A stretch of 64,000 nt of DNA, taken from positions 248,001-312,000 of the forward strand of contig NW_025776200.1 of NCBI RefSeq assembly GCF_021130785.1. The letters run 5' to 3'. How positions within the stretch are numbered: the stretch's first letter is position 1; each line of letters starts with the position of its first letter. Shown here one piece after another: positions 1-10,183 of the stretch. The stretch comes from Homalodisca vitripennis. Lineage: Eukaryota > Arthropoda > Insecta > Hemiptera > Cicadellidae. Below the pieces are notes generated by a model, which saw only the letters and a list, made by a program, of their open reading frames with translations, was not told the DNA's origin and searched no databases. The position numbers and the translations under genes are program-made.

Positions 1-140
1 TCAAAACATGTTTATTTCTAGCTTAGTGTCAGAAGCACCCTTTAAAAGGAAAAGGGTACATGATTCTAAAAGGAAATATACGAGAGAATATAAATTGAAT
101 GATGTAGTTGTTTGCAGGACCAGCTTTGTGCAAACCTTAA
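1..140 (+). pseudogene. Fragment of a GGQN-family transposon protein
   Basis: An open frame through the first 140 bases reads ...KRKYTREYKLNDVVVCRTSF... and then VQTL. The pattern Y-x-L-x(4)-V-C-x(3)-F-x(2)-T-L matches the N-terminal region of the GGQN proteins in this window; GGQN-3 has VCKKMFLATLDIS near 20.82 kb. The frame is cut exactly at the TTAA (137-140) used by piggyBac-A. The rest of this copy is not found in the window. The match rests on one short motif, so the family call is moderate. Confidence 0.45.
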
Positions 141-376
141 CCCTTTAGTGCATACTGTGCCAAATATGGCACAACCAATTTCGTTGTTTATAATCTGTGA
201 AGTTAGAATAATTTTAAGCTCTACTCCATGTTGTTCCACTTGTGGGACATCTGTGAACATAATAGTGTGATTTCACGCCGCTAGGCTGCAGCACTAGCTG
301 TGTCCAATCATTATTGTTAGAAAAAGTGAGGTTAGGAAGAAGCACGTGTTTCATCTGAGTTTGTTGTACTCAGGGA

Positions 377-3300
377 TACTAGACTGACACGGTAGGGGTC
401 AAGCCGGTGTGCGCAGTAGCAAGCCCCGCCCACTGACGTCACCCGTTCACCACCGCGACCCCGCCCACCCGGCCAGTACTGTTTAAGACGTGCTGTGAAC
501 TAGTCGTCTTGTCAGTGCTTCGTACATCAGTGAGTATATTTTAGTGCTTTACTGTTTGCTTTACCGTTGAGTTGTTGAATATGGTTTGTTGTGCTATCGG
601 TAGTTGCAGTAACCATGATAGACACCAAAAAGAACTTGGTATAAGATTTCATAGGTTTCCGAAGAGCCCTGAAACTAGATCTAAGTGGATAAATGCATGT
701 AAACGAGCAGATTTGTTTTCTGCTGATGTAGCTCACGTATGCTCAGCCCACTTCGAAGAATCTGATTACATACGAGATTTAAAAAGTGAGCTGCTTAACC
801 TTCCTAGGAAATTTCTTTTAAAACCTGACGTAGTCCCTCATAAGAATTTATATCAGCACTTTTATGCTCCTGACCTTAAACAGAATGCGTCCTGTACTGA
901 ACGAAAAAGTAGAATAGAAAAAAGAAATCTACACAAGGAAACGCAACAGATTTTAAATATATCACATGATTAAAATATTGACGATGGAGAAAATGAATTA
1001 GACGTATTAAAAGATGCTGACGTAACCAACGATAATATTGCTCCCTGCAAATGTAATGTTTCTGAGATTTACTCAAAACTCAAATCGGCACAAAACGAAA
1101 ACGATGTTTTGAAAAAACAAATATGTGAGTTACAGGATCGTTTAAGTGTAGCAAACAAAGAGTTGACGGAAATGAAACAATTGCGCCAAGCTGTTGAGGG
1201 CACGTTTTCCGTATGTCAGCAGCAGGCTTTACTGAAAGGTAGATGCACCAACTGGTCAACCGAAGATATCGCCAAAGTAACAACTTTGTGATGTATTTCT
1301 TACAAAGCTGTTGGTTTTGTGAAGGGCGTCCTCAAAATCCCACTTCCCAGTGAAAAATCAATAAAACATCGTCTGAGAATGTTTACGGTCCCACCAGGAT
1401 TTATTAATCTCAGCATTGATATTTTAAAAGCACAGAAATGTACTTTGACTGATTTTGAAAAGGACGTAGTAGTCAGCTTCGATGAGATGAAGGTAAAAAA
1501 TGAATTTTGTTTCGATCAAACAGAAGAGATTGTTAGAGGACCATATGATAATGTCCAGGTAGTGCTGATAAGAAGCTTAGTAGGAAAATGGATGCAACCC
1601 ATTTATTATAATTTTGATACTGTTATGACAAAAGAACTTTTGGTAAAAACCATAAAAGTTATTAAAAGCACTGGTTTTAAAGTCAGAGCGCTAGTTTGTG
1701 ACATGGGGCCTACGAATAGAAAAACAATATCTGATTTAGGAATTAACTGGCAACATTCTTACATGATAAATCCAGCTAATGAAAACAGGAAAATTTGGGT
1801 CTTTTGTGACGTGCCTCATGCAATAAAATTATTAAGAAATCATCTCCTTGACGATGGTTATGAACTAGAAAGTGGAAAATTATTTACTAAGGAGCCATTT
1901 ATGAAACTGATAGAAAAACAAAGTTCAGGTGGGGACCTTAAGTACGCCCATAAATTGACCATGCAACATTTGTTAGTGGCTGGCACTGAAAGGCAAAATG
2001 TGCGAAAAGCAGGAGAACTCTTTTCTCTGACTGTTGGGAAAGCAATTTCCTATAATTTCCCAGATGACCAACACGTGGGAGAAACAGTGATGACAATTAA
2101 CGATGGTTTTGATGTGTTAAACTCTAGAGTCCCATATGACAGCGTTTACAAGTTGAAAAGTGCTTATGGTAACTGCATAGCTGATCAGGACAATGCACTA
2201 GACAAATTTCATAAGTTACTCCTAACTATGAGAGTTATTAAAAAAAGTAAAATTGAAAGTAAAGTAGAAGCCCATGAAAAAGCCAAGATGTCAAGCTCTG
2301 AAGAAAAGGTCAAAGAAAAAGATGCGAAAAAGAATAGACAGGAGAAAACAAAGAAAAATAAATCTGATAATTTTCTTCCTTTTCAGAAAGGGCTTCTTAT
2401 TTCCATAGAAAGTCTTCGTGGTTTGTATAAAGACTTGAAAGCAGAAGGTTATTCTTACGTGATGTCTTCAAGGTGCAATCAGGACATCCTAGAAAGTTAC
2501 TCCTCTAAAATCCGTGGTCTAGGGAGGTTTTATGACCACCCATTGCCTACTACAGTAACTCAAAAGGATCAAAACACTTATATTGACCCGCAACGCTAGT
2601 GAATTAATTACCACTGGAAACTGTATCAAAGAAAAAGGTGTCGAAACGCTTAGCGCTAGTATTTTGTCTGTATCATCTCAAGAAGATGGACAGCCTCAGA
2701 CCACATCACAAGAAGATGGACAACCTCAGGCCACATTACAAGAAGAAACCGAGACTGCTAATGATATCAGTGATGATCAAGAATTCACAGCTGCTGTGAA
2801 TGGGCTGGTAGAACATTTTGAAGTCATAAAAGGGGAACGCAACCTAGAGCTTTATTCATAAAATCGTGAGTTACTTGAAATGATTGCCGGTTATTTGGCA
2901 TACAGACTGAAAAAGATTGAACCTGAAAAGGCACAAGCTCGCCTTTTATGGGAGCTTGACCAAAGGAGTTTCATTTTCTGGAAAAAAACTGGCTTTATGC
3001 TTTATCAAGAGGATCGCTAATGAAGCCGACAGAAAAATGTATGCAATATGTGTTAAAGATGGAGGAAGAATTTATAAGGTTCCATGGAGGTTCTGTAAAT
3101 AAGGACATTTGTTTTCACAACTCTGAAAGATAAAATCAAGATGAAGTACCCCGAAAGAGATGATTTTGTAGTAATGTGTTTTGTAAGAACACGAACGTTT
3201 ATTAGAATTAAATCACTTAATAAACGTAGAACCATTTGATCTATTACAAGACACAAACGTACTGAAAGTGACGAAAGAAAAAACACACACAAAATGAAGA

Positions 3301-3811
3301 AAATTGTCTAAGTAGGTACGCGAATCAAATGTATGATTTGTGAAAAAGGTAAATAGAGAAAACGGATTTGAGAAATGTGATTAATCAAGTTTATAGAATA
3401 AAACCAACCAGATTATCGGGGTTTTCTCCGTACCACAGGTCTATTAGGCCTAAGCGTGTGGGATCCTCTTTCCCATGAAAAAAGTAGTGACCTCCGAGAT
3501 GGTGGAAGAGGTTGACGTTTCTTCGGAGGCTTTGTACTAACATTCCACCGGCCTAGATATACAAACCAAACATTTTAAACAAAGGAAAGCTTATTATTCA
3601 GACGAAGGTTTATGCCTATAGCATAAAACTAACATCCACCATTTAAACAAATACAAATAGTAATATAAAGTCCCATTAAAAGAAAAGGTTAGTATCGAGC
3701 AACAGCAGCTTACATAGGCCGGCAGTGGTAGCTGGTGAACGGCTGACGTCATCAGTCGCGGCAGAGCTGCGCGTGACCCCTACCGTGTTCTAGTATCCGT
3801 GGTTGTACTGT
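377..3811 (+). mobile_element. P-element-like (THAP) transposon
   Basis: Inverted ends share GATACTAGA, a 3-base difference, then ACACGGTAGGGGTCA; the left copy is at 375-402 and the right copy at about 3773-3798. The 10-base word TACTCAGGGA flanks both sides (367-376 and 3812-3821) and is the likely target duplication; P elements make 8-bp duplications. The right side carries 13 extra bases between the inverted-repeat match and this duplication, so exact ends are uncertain. The interior encodes a THAP/P-type transposase. The element sits inside piggyBac-A. Confidence 0.75.
581..3020 (+). pseudogene. P-element/THAP9-like transposase, broken
   Basis: Starts at ATG 581 with MVCCAIGSCSNHD; together with VCSAHFEESD (near codon 50) this forms the C2CH THAP zinc finger used for DNA binding. 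A leucine-rich coiled coil follows (about 1080-1200). Then comes the RNase-H-like core with VVVSFDEMKVKNEF, LVCDMGPTNRKTISDLGI and FCDVPHAIKLLRNHLL, motifs shared with Drosophila P transposase and vertebrate THAP9. The C-terminal part (RNASELITTGNC, then IAGYLAYRLKKIEPEKA) continues to a stop at 3018. The frame is broken by in-frame stops at 971 (TAA) and 1289 (TGA) and by shifts near 2580 and 2860. The order of segments is correct, so decay is by point changes rather than rearrangement. Confidence 0.88.
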
Positions 3812-4122
3812 TACTCAGGGAAGAATCGTCATAAGACAGCTGGAAAAATCACCTCATTGCCACCAAAGTAAGTAGTTTCCATAGCAATATCTATTATTTT
3901 GTGATATAATATAAGAGTATTATCAATAATTATATTTATCTGGTTGTTCCATTTATGGCACAACCTAGATAGACTCTGAAACCAGTCGAGCCACATGTGG
4001 CACAACGTGGACACACTGTAGAGTTGGTTGTGCCACATATGGAACGTTATAGTGTATACTATAACAATCAAGAATCACTGTCAAGAATATGCGGATTTAC
4101 AGTATTTTTCTTTTTTTCAGAC

Positions 4123-4206
4123 ATGGAGGAAGATGACATCTGGCTGCTGAGTGATGGAGAAATAGTTGACGCTCTCTTCCCTCCGTCTGACCTTAGTGAA
4201 GACTAA
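4123..4206 (+). pseudogene. piggyBac-A transposase N-terminus (27 codons)
   Basis: A short acidic reading frame, MEEDDIWLLSDGEIVDALF followed by PPSDLSED, begins 5 bases after a polypyrimidine-CAG acceptor. Acidic N-termini of this kind precede the catalytic core in piggyBac transposases; piggyBac-B, -C and -D here start similarly. It ends at a stop followed at once by a (TA)n run and unrelated LINE sequence. It is therefore a truncated first coding exon. The assignment relies on position behind a piggyBac terminus more than on residues. Confidence 0.45.
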
Positions 4207-4269
4207 TACATTTTATATATATATATATATATATACATTTAAATGTATACATTTAAATACATAATATAT

Positions 4270-4563
4270 ACAACAGAAATACATTTTCTAAGTAAATTCT
4301 GTTGTATAAAGTTAAAAGGTCTTTCTTAATTTCCTCCGTCAAGCTCCGCAACATGGCATAATGTATATTGTCAGTACCTGGTGCGGAGTTTGATGTGGCC
4401 TTAAGGGACAAATCGAGTTCGTTTATGGTGAAGGGAAGGTTTAAAGGGGTGTCGTTATTTCGATTTAAATTAATAGGCAACTTTTCCTGAGCAGCTTTAA
4501 AATATTGAAACACGACGACGTCTTTGAAACTTGCTCAAAGTGAGCCGCAAACAAGTTGGCAAC
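4270..4563 (-). pseudogene. LINE-A reverse-transcriptase fragment (first part)
   Basis: The minus strand reads FTINELDLSLKATSNSAPGT and DNIHYAMLRSL. It aligns closely with LINE-C at 61360-61644 (FTLHELNSSLKATSNSAPGP, DSIHYAMLRN), the N-terminal region of the RT domain of an RNase-H LINE. It lacks the catalytic Y/F-x-DD part. The right side stops at the TA used by the Tigger insertion and resumes at 6937. Confidence 0.85.
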
Positions 4564-4565
4564 TA

Positions 4566-6934
4566 CAGTAGGGTCCCGTTAATCCGACCTAATTGGGACC
4601 GAGCCCTATTCGGATTATGTGATTGTTCGGATTAGCCAGAATTACAGAAAAATACGGTTTTAAACTTGAGAATGGGTCTATTTTGTTATAGAATTATCAA
4701 CATTGTTTATTAAAACATGTTTTCTGACTGTTGCATTGTATATCTTGACAAATAAACGTGTTTGCGAATACTAAGCACATTTACCGTATTTAGTGTGAGA
4801 GTTCTATTGTTAAGCAATGTGAGCGTACTGGATATTGTACGGGTCCACGCGCTACGGGTCAGACTGTACTCCCCCTCCCACGGCGCGGCGTGCTATAAAT
4901 ACACACACTGACTCATAGAATAGCCACACATTGCGCTGTAGTCTGCAGTGTGTCGTCTGTCATCTCAGTGCAAACATCGGTTCCACTGTTGTGATTATTT
5001 GCGTACTAAAAGTGTGAGATCTGATTGTTATGGCGAGTAAGCGAAAGTATACTACCGTCACTCTTAAAGACAAGCTAGACGCCCTACAGCGTTTAGATAA
5101 GGGTGAAAGTGTGACTAAATTGGCAACAGAGTTTAATGTTGGCAAATCTACAATTTGTGATTGGAGGAAAAATCGTGCAAAGCTTGAACAATATTGTGCT
5201 ACTTCTTCTGGCCAGACTCTTGAAAACAGACAAGCAGTGAAGCAATCCCAGTATGATAAAGTGGATGAAGCGCTTTTTGTTTGGTTTTCCCAGGAAAGGG
5301 AGAGAGGAACTCCTTTAAGTGGGCCTATTGTTCAAGAAAAGGCAATTCAATTGAATGAATTAATGAACAGCGGTGAATGTTTTCATGCTAGTACTGGGTG
5401 GGTAGACCGATGGAAGAAGCGCCATGGAATACGACAGTTGACAATTACAGGAGAACAAGTTTCATCTGACCACGATGCAGCAAGGGAATACGTGAGTACA
5501 TTTGAAACTTTGATATTGGATGGAAATTATTATCCACAGCAAATTTATAATGCTGATGAAACCGGCCTCAACTTTAGAGCACTGCCTACAAAGAGTTTGG
5601 CGTCTAAAGAAGAAATCCATGCTCCTGGTTTTAAAATGAGCAAATATCGAGTAACAATAATGGCATATTCTAATGCTGCTGGTAATCACAAGCTTCCACT
5701 AATGTTGATAGGGAAATCTGCTAGACCTAGAGCTTTCAAAAATGTCAATATGAACTCATTGCCAGTTTATTACAGGAACCAGAAAAAAGCGTGGATGAAC
5801 GGACAGTTGTTTAAACAATGGTTTCATGATGAGTTTGTACCCCGTGTCCAACAATTCAGTAATGACAATGAATTCTCTCCTCCACGTGCTATTTATTCTC
5901 TTGATTGACAATGCGCCATCGCACCCAAATACCGAAGAACTTTCTAGTGATGAAATTAAAGTATCATTTTTACCTCCAAATGTGCCTTATTGCAGCCAAT
6001 GGACCAAGGTGTGTTGCAATCACTTAAACTTAAATACCGCAAGCAGTTTTTGCGGTTTTCATCCATGATTGAAGATGAAACAGTCTCTTTGGTTCAAAAA
6101 ATAAAACAAACTAACATCAAGGTTGTTGTGTATTGGATTGCTGATTCTTGGGAGAACATTACAGACCAAACTTTGAGGAAGTCTTGGACAAAACTATGGC
6201 CTACCCTTGCGTTCCAAGACAACCAAGCAGACAACGATAGAGAAAATGTGTTACGGCTAGTTCAAGCAATTTCTGGTTGCGAGAAAGCAGACGAAACAGA
6301 CGTCAATGAATGGATGGTAGCAGATGGTGCGTGCTCCGAATTCCTAACTGATCACGACATAGTTGCGGCAGTCACTCAAGAATCAATCGAGTGTGAGGAG
6401 GAAGGAAGTGACGACGAGAACCTGGGTGATAAAGGAGAGTTGGTGCCACACGCAGACGGTGCAGCAGCGCTTAACCTTGCACTACGATACTTAGAGCAAC
6501 AGGCTACTGCTACACCTGCCGATATCATGTTTATGACACGATGGCGAAACTACGTGTCATCCAATAGACTCTCTTCAATGCGACAGAAGACAATAACTGA
6601 ATTTATGTCTTTTAACAATTAATATTGTACTCAATAATAATATCAGTACTTAATACAGGAATTTAACTCATACTTAACCTATAAGTTTCAATTTGGTACT
6701 GTATTTAACTTCATTATTTATGTACTGTACAGTACACAATTTGTCTTAATAAAATACTGTATGTCTATGTAATTAAAGTTTTCTTTGTTTATGTACGAAA
6801 TGATGCACCCGTTTTCATTTTTTAAGTAATTAGTTCCTATAACTGTTCATTATCGTTATAAATAATTCCTCCTGGACCTGTTCGGATTAACCGACGTTCG
6901 GATTACACGTGTTAGGATTAGCGGGACTCCACTG
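4566..6934 (+). mobile_element. Tigger/pogo-type DNA transposon
   Basis: Ends are inverted: left CAGTAGGGTCCCGTTAATCC, right (reverse complement) CAGTGGAGTCCCGCTAATCC. Each is bordered by a TA target duplication (4564-4565 and 6935-6936). The subterminal inverted match continues with GTTCGGATTA-like words on both sides. Length 2369 bp. It encodes a CENP-B/jerky-type transposase and sits inside LINE-A. Confidence 0.92.
5030..6622 (+). pseudogene. Tigger (jerky/CENP-B-like) transposase
   Basis: Starts at ATG 5030 with MASKRKYTTVTLKDKLDALQ; an HTH region follows (ESVTKLATEFNVGKSTICDW), then a CENP-B-type second HTH near codons 80-140. The catalytic domain shows YNADETGLNF (first Asp) and LIDNAPSHPN (second Asp), followed by QPMDQGVLQSLKLKYRKQFL. 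The acidic tail ends TITEFMSFNN, typical of Tigger C-termini. Two compensating frameshifts, near 5900 and 5988, interrupt an otherwise open frame of about 530 codons. It needs few changes to be open, so it is a relatively young copy but inactive as it stands. Confidence 0.92.
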
Positions 6935-6936
6935 TA

Positions 6937-7165
6937 TTGAGGATCTGTCACTATTTCACCGCGACGTTCTAGACTAATTATGGAAGGTGGAGAGGGCCTG
7001 CTGCAAACTGAACGTAGTTTTTTTCGAAAGATCAGACGTAGGAATAGTTATCTTTATTTTTTCAATGTAGTCTAACCAGGACTGCCGTCTACTCAACCTG
7101 AAAACTTGCCTTGCCTTTGCTCTCGATCTTCTGTAATTTTTAAGATTTTGTGCCGTAGGACATCT
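6937..7165 (-). pseudogene. LINE-A fragment (second part, beyond Tigger)
   Basis: Resumes the same LINE after the Tigger element. Plus-strand words match LINE-C at about 61660-61820: a G-rich GGTGGAGAGGG stretch, then GCAAACTGAACGTAGTTTTT against GCACACAGAGCGCAGTTTTC, and TGCTCTCGATCTTCTG against CGCTCTTGATCTCCTG. It corresponds to the linker between endonuclease and RT. It ends where GGQN-1 begins near 7166. Frames are decayed. Confidence 0.7.
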
Positions 7166-7304
7166 GAAGGGTCAGCGGGAAAAACTATGAGAGTCAATAA
7201 ATTAGTAAAATTCGGGTTTTTATGTTTTCTTGTAGAATACAGCAGTAAGTGTTTTTCAGTAGAACACCTTGGGGGAAAACGATGAGGGTCCTGAGATATT
7301 TAAA

Positions 7305-9940
7305 GGGGGAGTCGGATGACCCCCTGGGTCAAAATTTTCAATTTTTATTTTTTTACTAAATTTAGTTTTAAATATATTCCTATTTATTTTAAAACCAATT
7401 TCATGCAAATCCGTTGAGTGAAACTCAATTTACATCACTTTTTATAAAGCAATCAATACATGGAGAGTTTTTCGGTGGTTTTGTCGCAACAAGCTGTCAT
7501 TGTCATGCTAAGTGTCTAACTTTGTTATAGTACTGTGTAAGCGCTGTGATACAGTGATTTCATTTTCTGAGGTTGGTACTAACTTAGCTGTCACCCAACA
7601 ATACAGCTGTTTTGTTGTTTATTTTTTATATTAATATTATTAATATGTATTCTGATTAGTTTCAAGGTGTTGTTGATTTGAATTGGTTAGTAACATCCTA
7701 AGTTTGCTTTATTACTTTTTAGTAAAAATGCCTAGATCATCTAAAGTGTATAAAAAGCGTAAACCTATATGTCTAGGTAATCGTAAGGTTGTGGTTGTTC
7801 GTGAAGAAAATAATGATGAAAGTGCTGGAAGTGATCGTGATTCTGTGGATCTTAGTGCTTCTCCTAGGCCTACCCCACCTCAAAGTGATGTACCGCAACA
7901 AAATTCTTCAAGTATGAAAACAATTGGTGAGAATTTGGCATACTACCAAGACTATTTAGGTAATGGTGAAAAATATGACTTGGTCAATTTGAGGACTGTT
8001 CAAAACTTACTCGGTAAAATAGCTGTATGTTTACATTGTGGAGCAAAACTGGACCTTGTTGCAAAAGATAGATTAGGCTTAGGTTTCACAGTAGAAATAA
8101 TGTGTGTTAACTGTAATTTTAGTGTGAAAGAATCAAACAGCCCAGCACTAAGCACAGGAAAGGGATAAATAAATGTTAGGTTAGCCTACGCTTTTCGTTG
8201 TGTTGGCGTATGTGAAGAGGGCGCTCGAACCTTTTGTGGAGTAATGAACATGCCTCCTCCAGCTTCATTCAAGTACTACAATAATGTTCTTTGTAATGCT
8301 ACCAAGGAAGTGAGCTTAGAATCTATGAAAACATCAGCAGAAGAAGCAGTACAAGTAGAAATTAGTGAAAATGATGATGCGAGTGATGAGTCTAGGGATA
8401 TAACTGTTGCACTAGATGGCTCTTGGCAGAGACGAGACCATACCTTACAAAATGGAGTTGTGACTGCAATTAGTGTTGCTACAGGTAAAGTAATAGATGC
8501 TCAAATACTATCTAAACATTGCAGATGCCCAAAGAGGTTTGAAAAAGAACATTTCGATAGCTGTGCAGCTAATTACATGGGATCCAGCGGAGGTATGGAG
8601 GTAGCCGGACTGGTTGATATTTTTAGGCGGTCAAAAACACTACATAACGTCAGGTACAAAAATTATCTTGGTGATGGTGACACTGCGTCTTGCTCTACTG
8701 TATCGCAATTGAAACCATATGGGCCTGAATTTATAATTGAAAAATTAGAATGTGTCGGGCACGTTCAAAAAAGGATGTCTACTCGCCTTCTCAAACTAAA
8801 AAACAAAAAAAGCAAGCAAGAACTCTCTGACGGCAAAACAATAGGTGGTCGTGGAAGACTTACTGGAGCTGCTATCAAACAAATAGCAATTTACTACGGA
8901 TTTGCCATTAGACGAAATACCGGTAGCCTACAAAAGATGAAAGAAGCCGTATGGGCTGTTTATTTTCATTAGTGCTCCAGTAACCAACATCCAGCACACG
9001 GACTTTGCCCAAAAGGAACAAGTAGCTGGTACAAGTTTCAGAAAGCAAAAGAAAATAAGGACGTTTATGATCAGGATTCACATTTTCATTTACCTGACAC
9101 TGTAATGTCTGATATAAAACCTATTTTCAAAGATTTAGCGTCTCCAGAACTTCTGAAGAAATGTTTGCATGGAGGCACTCAAAATCCGAGCGAGTCGCTC
9201 AAAAATATGATCTGGTCTCGCATTCCCAAAAGGACATTTGTGATGAGGAATACACTCGAGTTTGGTGTGTATGAAGCCTTGGCTTGTTTTAATTTGGGAA
9301 ACATAGCCAGATGTAAAATCTTAGCAAATCTAGGCATTGTTCCGGGAGTGAACAATGTGTTAGTGCCCTTAAAAAACTGGACGAAGCAATAATCGCAAAG
9401 GCTCAGAAAGCTATAGAAGAATTAGAGAGAAAGTGTAGACAAAGCTCTACATTAGCAAAAAGGCGTTTGGAAGATGAGTATGAGGCAGAGGAAGATCCAG
9501 ACAATCCAGCATATGGGGCTGGAATGCACTGAGGTAGGTTTATGTTTTGCATTAGACTAGGCTTTAACTTTAAAGTTTAGATTTTTTCCACTTGTGTACC
9601 TTTTTCTCAGGAACCACTAAAGATATCTTTACAATTTTTTTTTCACTTGATGGGAAAATTAAGGAGCACACTTTGACCCGGGCTTTTAGCAAAATTCTCA
9701 TAAAAAAAATTTTTTATTACAGCTTTTTTACAAAAAATCTGTACTTTTTGAATGTATTTAAAAAAAATCCTAACCATACTAATTTTTTGAATAACTTAAA
9801 AAACCCCGGGTCAAAATCTTAATAAAAGTCTAATAAAAGTAACTACAAAAAATCATGTTGATATCTTATATAGTTTTTGAGAAAAAGGTACACAAACTTG
9901 ATCAAATTAACATTGGCAGCATAGGGCCATCCGACTCCCC
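7305..9940 (+). mobile_element. MULE-1, Mutator-like transposon
   Basis: Termini are inverted: left GGGGAGTCGGATGACCCC (from 7306), right reverse complement GGGGAGTCGGATGGCCC (ends 9940). Subterminal GGGTCAAAATTTT (7326 on) has an inverted partner near 9680 (TTTGACCCGGG) and a direct one near 9806. The interior encodes a Mutator-like transposase. No clean 8-11 bp target duplication is visible. It splits the terminal repeats of GGQN-1. Confidence 0.8.
7728..9532 (+). pseudogene. Mutator-like transposase (MULE-1), nearly intact
   Basis: ATG 7728 gives MPRSSKVYKKRKPICLGNRK after a TTTTTAG acceptor-like site. A zinc-binding C-x2-C (CLHCGAKLD) and a second C-x2-C (CVNCNF) follow. Then come DITVALDGSWQRRDH (first Asp), YLGDGDTAS (second Asp region), LECVGHVQKRM, and GGTQNPSESLKNMIWSRIP (candidate acidic residue). 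The C-terminus has a charged helix and ends DNPAYGAGMH. Only two in-frame stops (8166 and 8970) and one frameshift in an A-run near 9370 separate it from a single ORF of about 600 codons. MULE-2 and MULE-3 in this window share all motifs. Confidence 0.85.
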
Positions 9941-10183
9941 TTAGATTTAGTGATTTAGTGTAAGGGAGAAAAACGATGAGACTCAGTTGGGTCAGACGGA
10001 AAGACGATGAGAGTCAACAAATGGATGTTTGTTGTGTTGGAGGTAGCCACAGCTGTTTCCCGCTCTTTCTTTTGAGGTTTTGCTGATGTTGTTGGTGTTC
10101 TGTTTATGATTCAACTAGTGAATGTGATTTGTGTTAATGGTTAGATATTATTGATTTCACAGTTATTTTGAGTTTTTGCAAGA

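Larger units (their letters stand above)
141..4210 (+). mobile_element. piggyBac-A, 5' part, split by a P element
   Basis: The sequence starts with CCCTTTAGTGC directly after TTAA (137-140), the typical piggyBac terminus and target. A dyad-like motif GTGCCAAATATGGCACAACC occurs at 157-176. Related motifs recur at about 3944-3966, 3988-4006 and 4022-4044, beyond the P element. This links 141-366 and 3822-4206 as one 5' end. The short ORF at 4123 follows a splice-acceptor-like T-tract plus CAG. No 3' terminus or catalytic core is present: the element stops at a TA run near 4215-4236 and LINE-A follows. Confidence 0.7.

Noticed and set aside
9592..9822. 76-codon frame rich in Phe/Lys/Asn
   Set aside because: Lies in the AT-rich 3' non-coding region of MULE-1; composition is that of random AT-rich DNA.
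7296..9954. Target duplication for MULE-1 (GATATTTA against GATTTAGT)
   Set aside because: Similarity is partial and expected by chance in AT-rich flanks.
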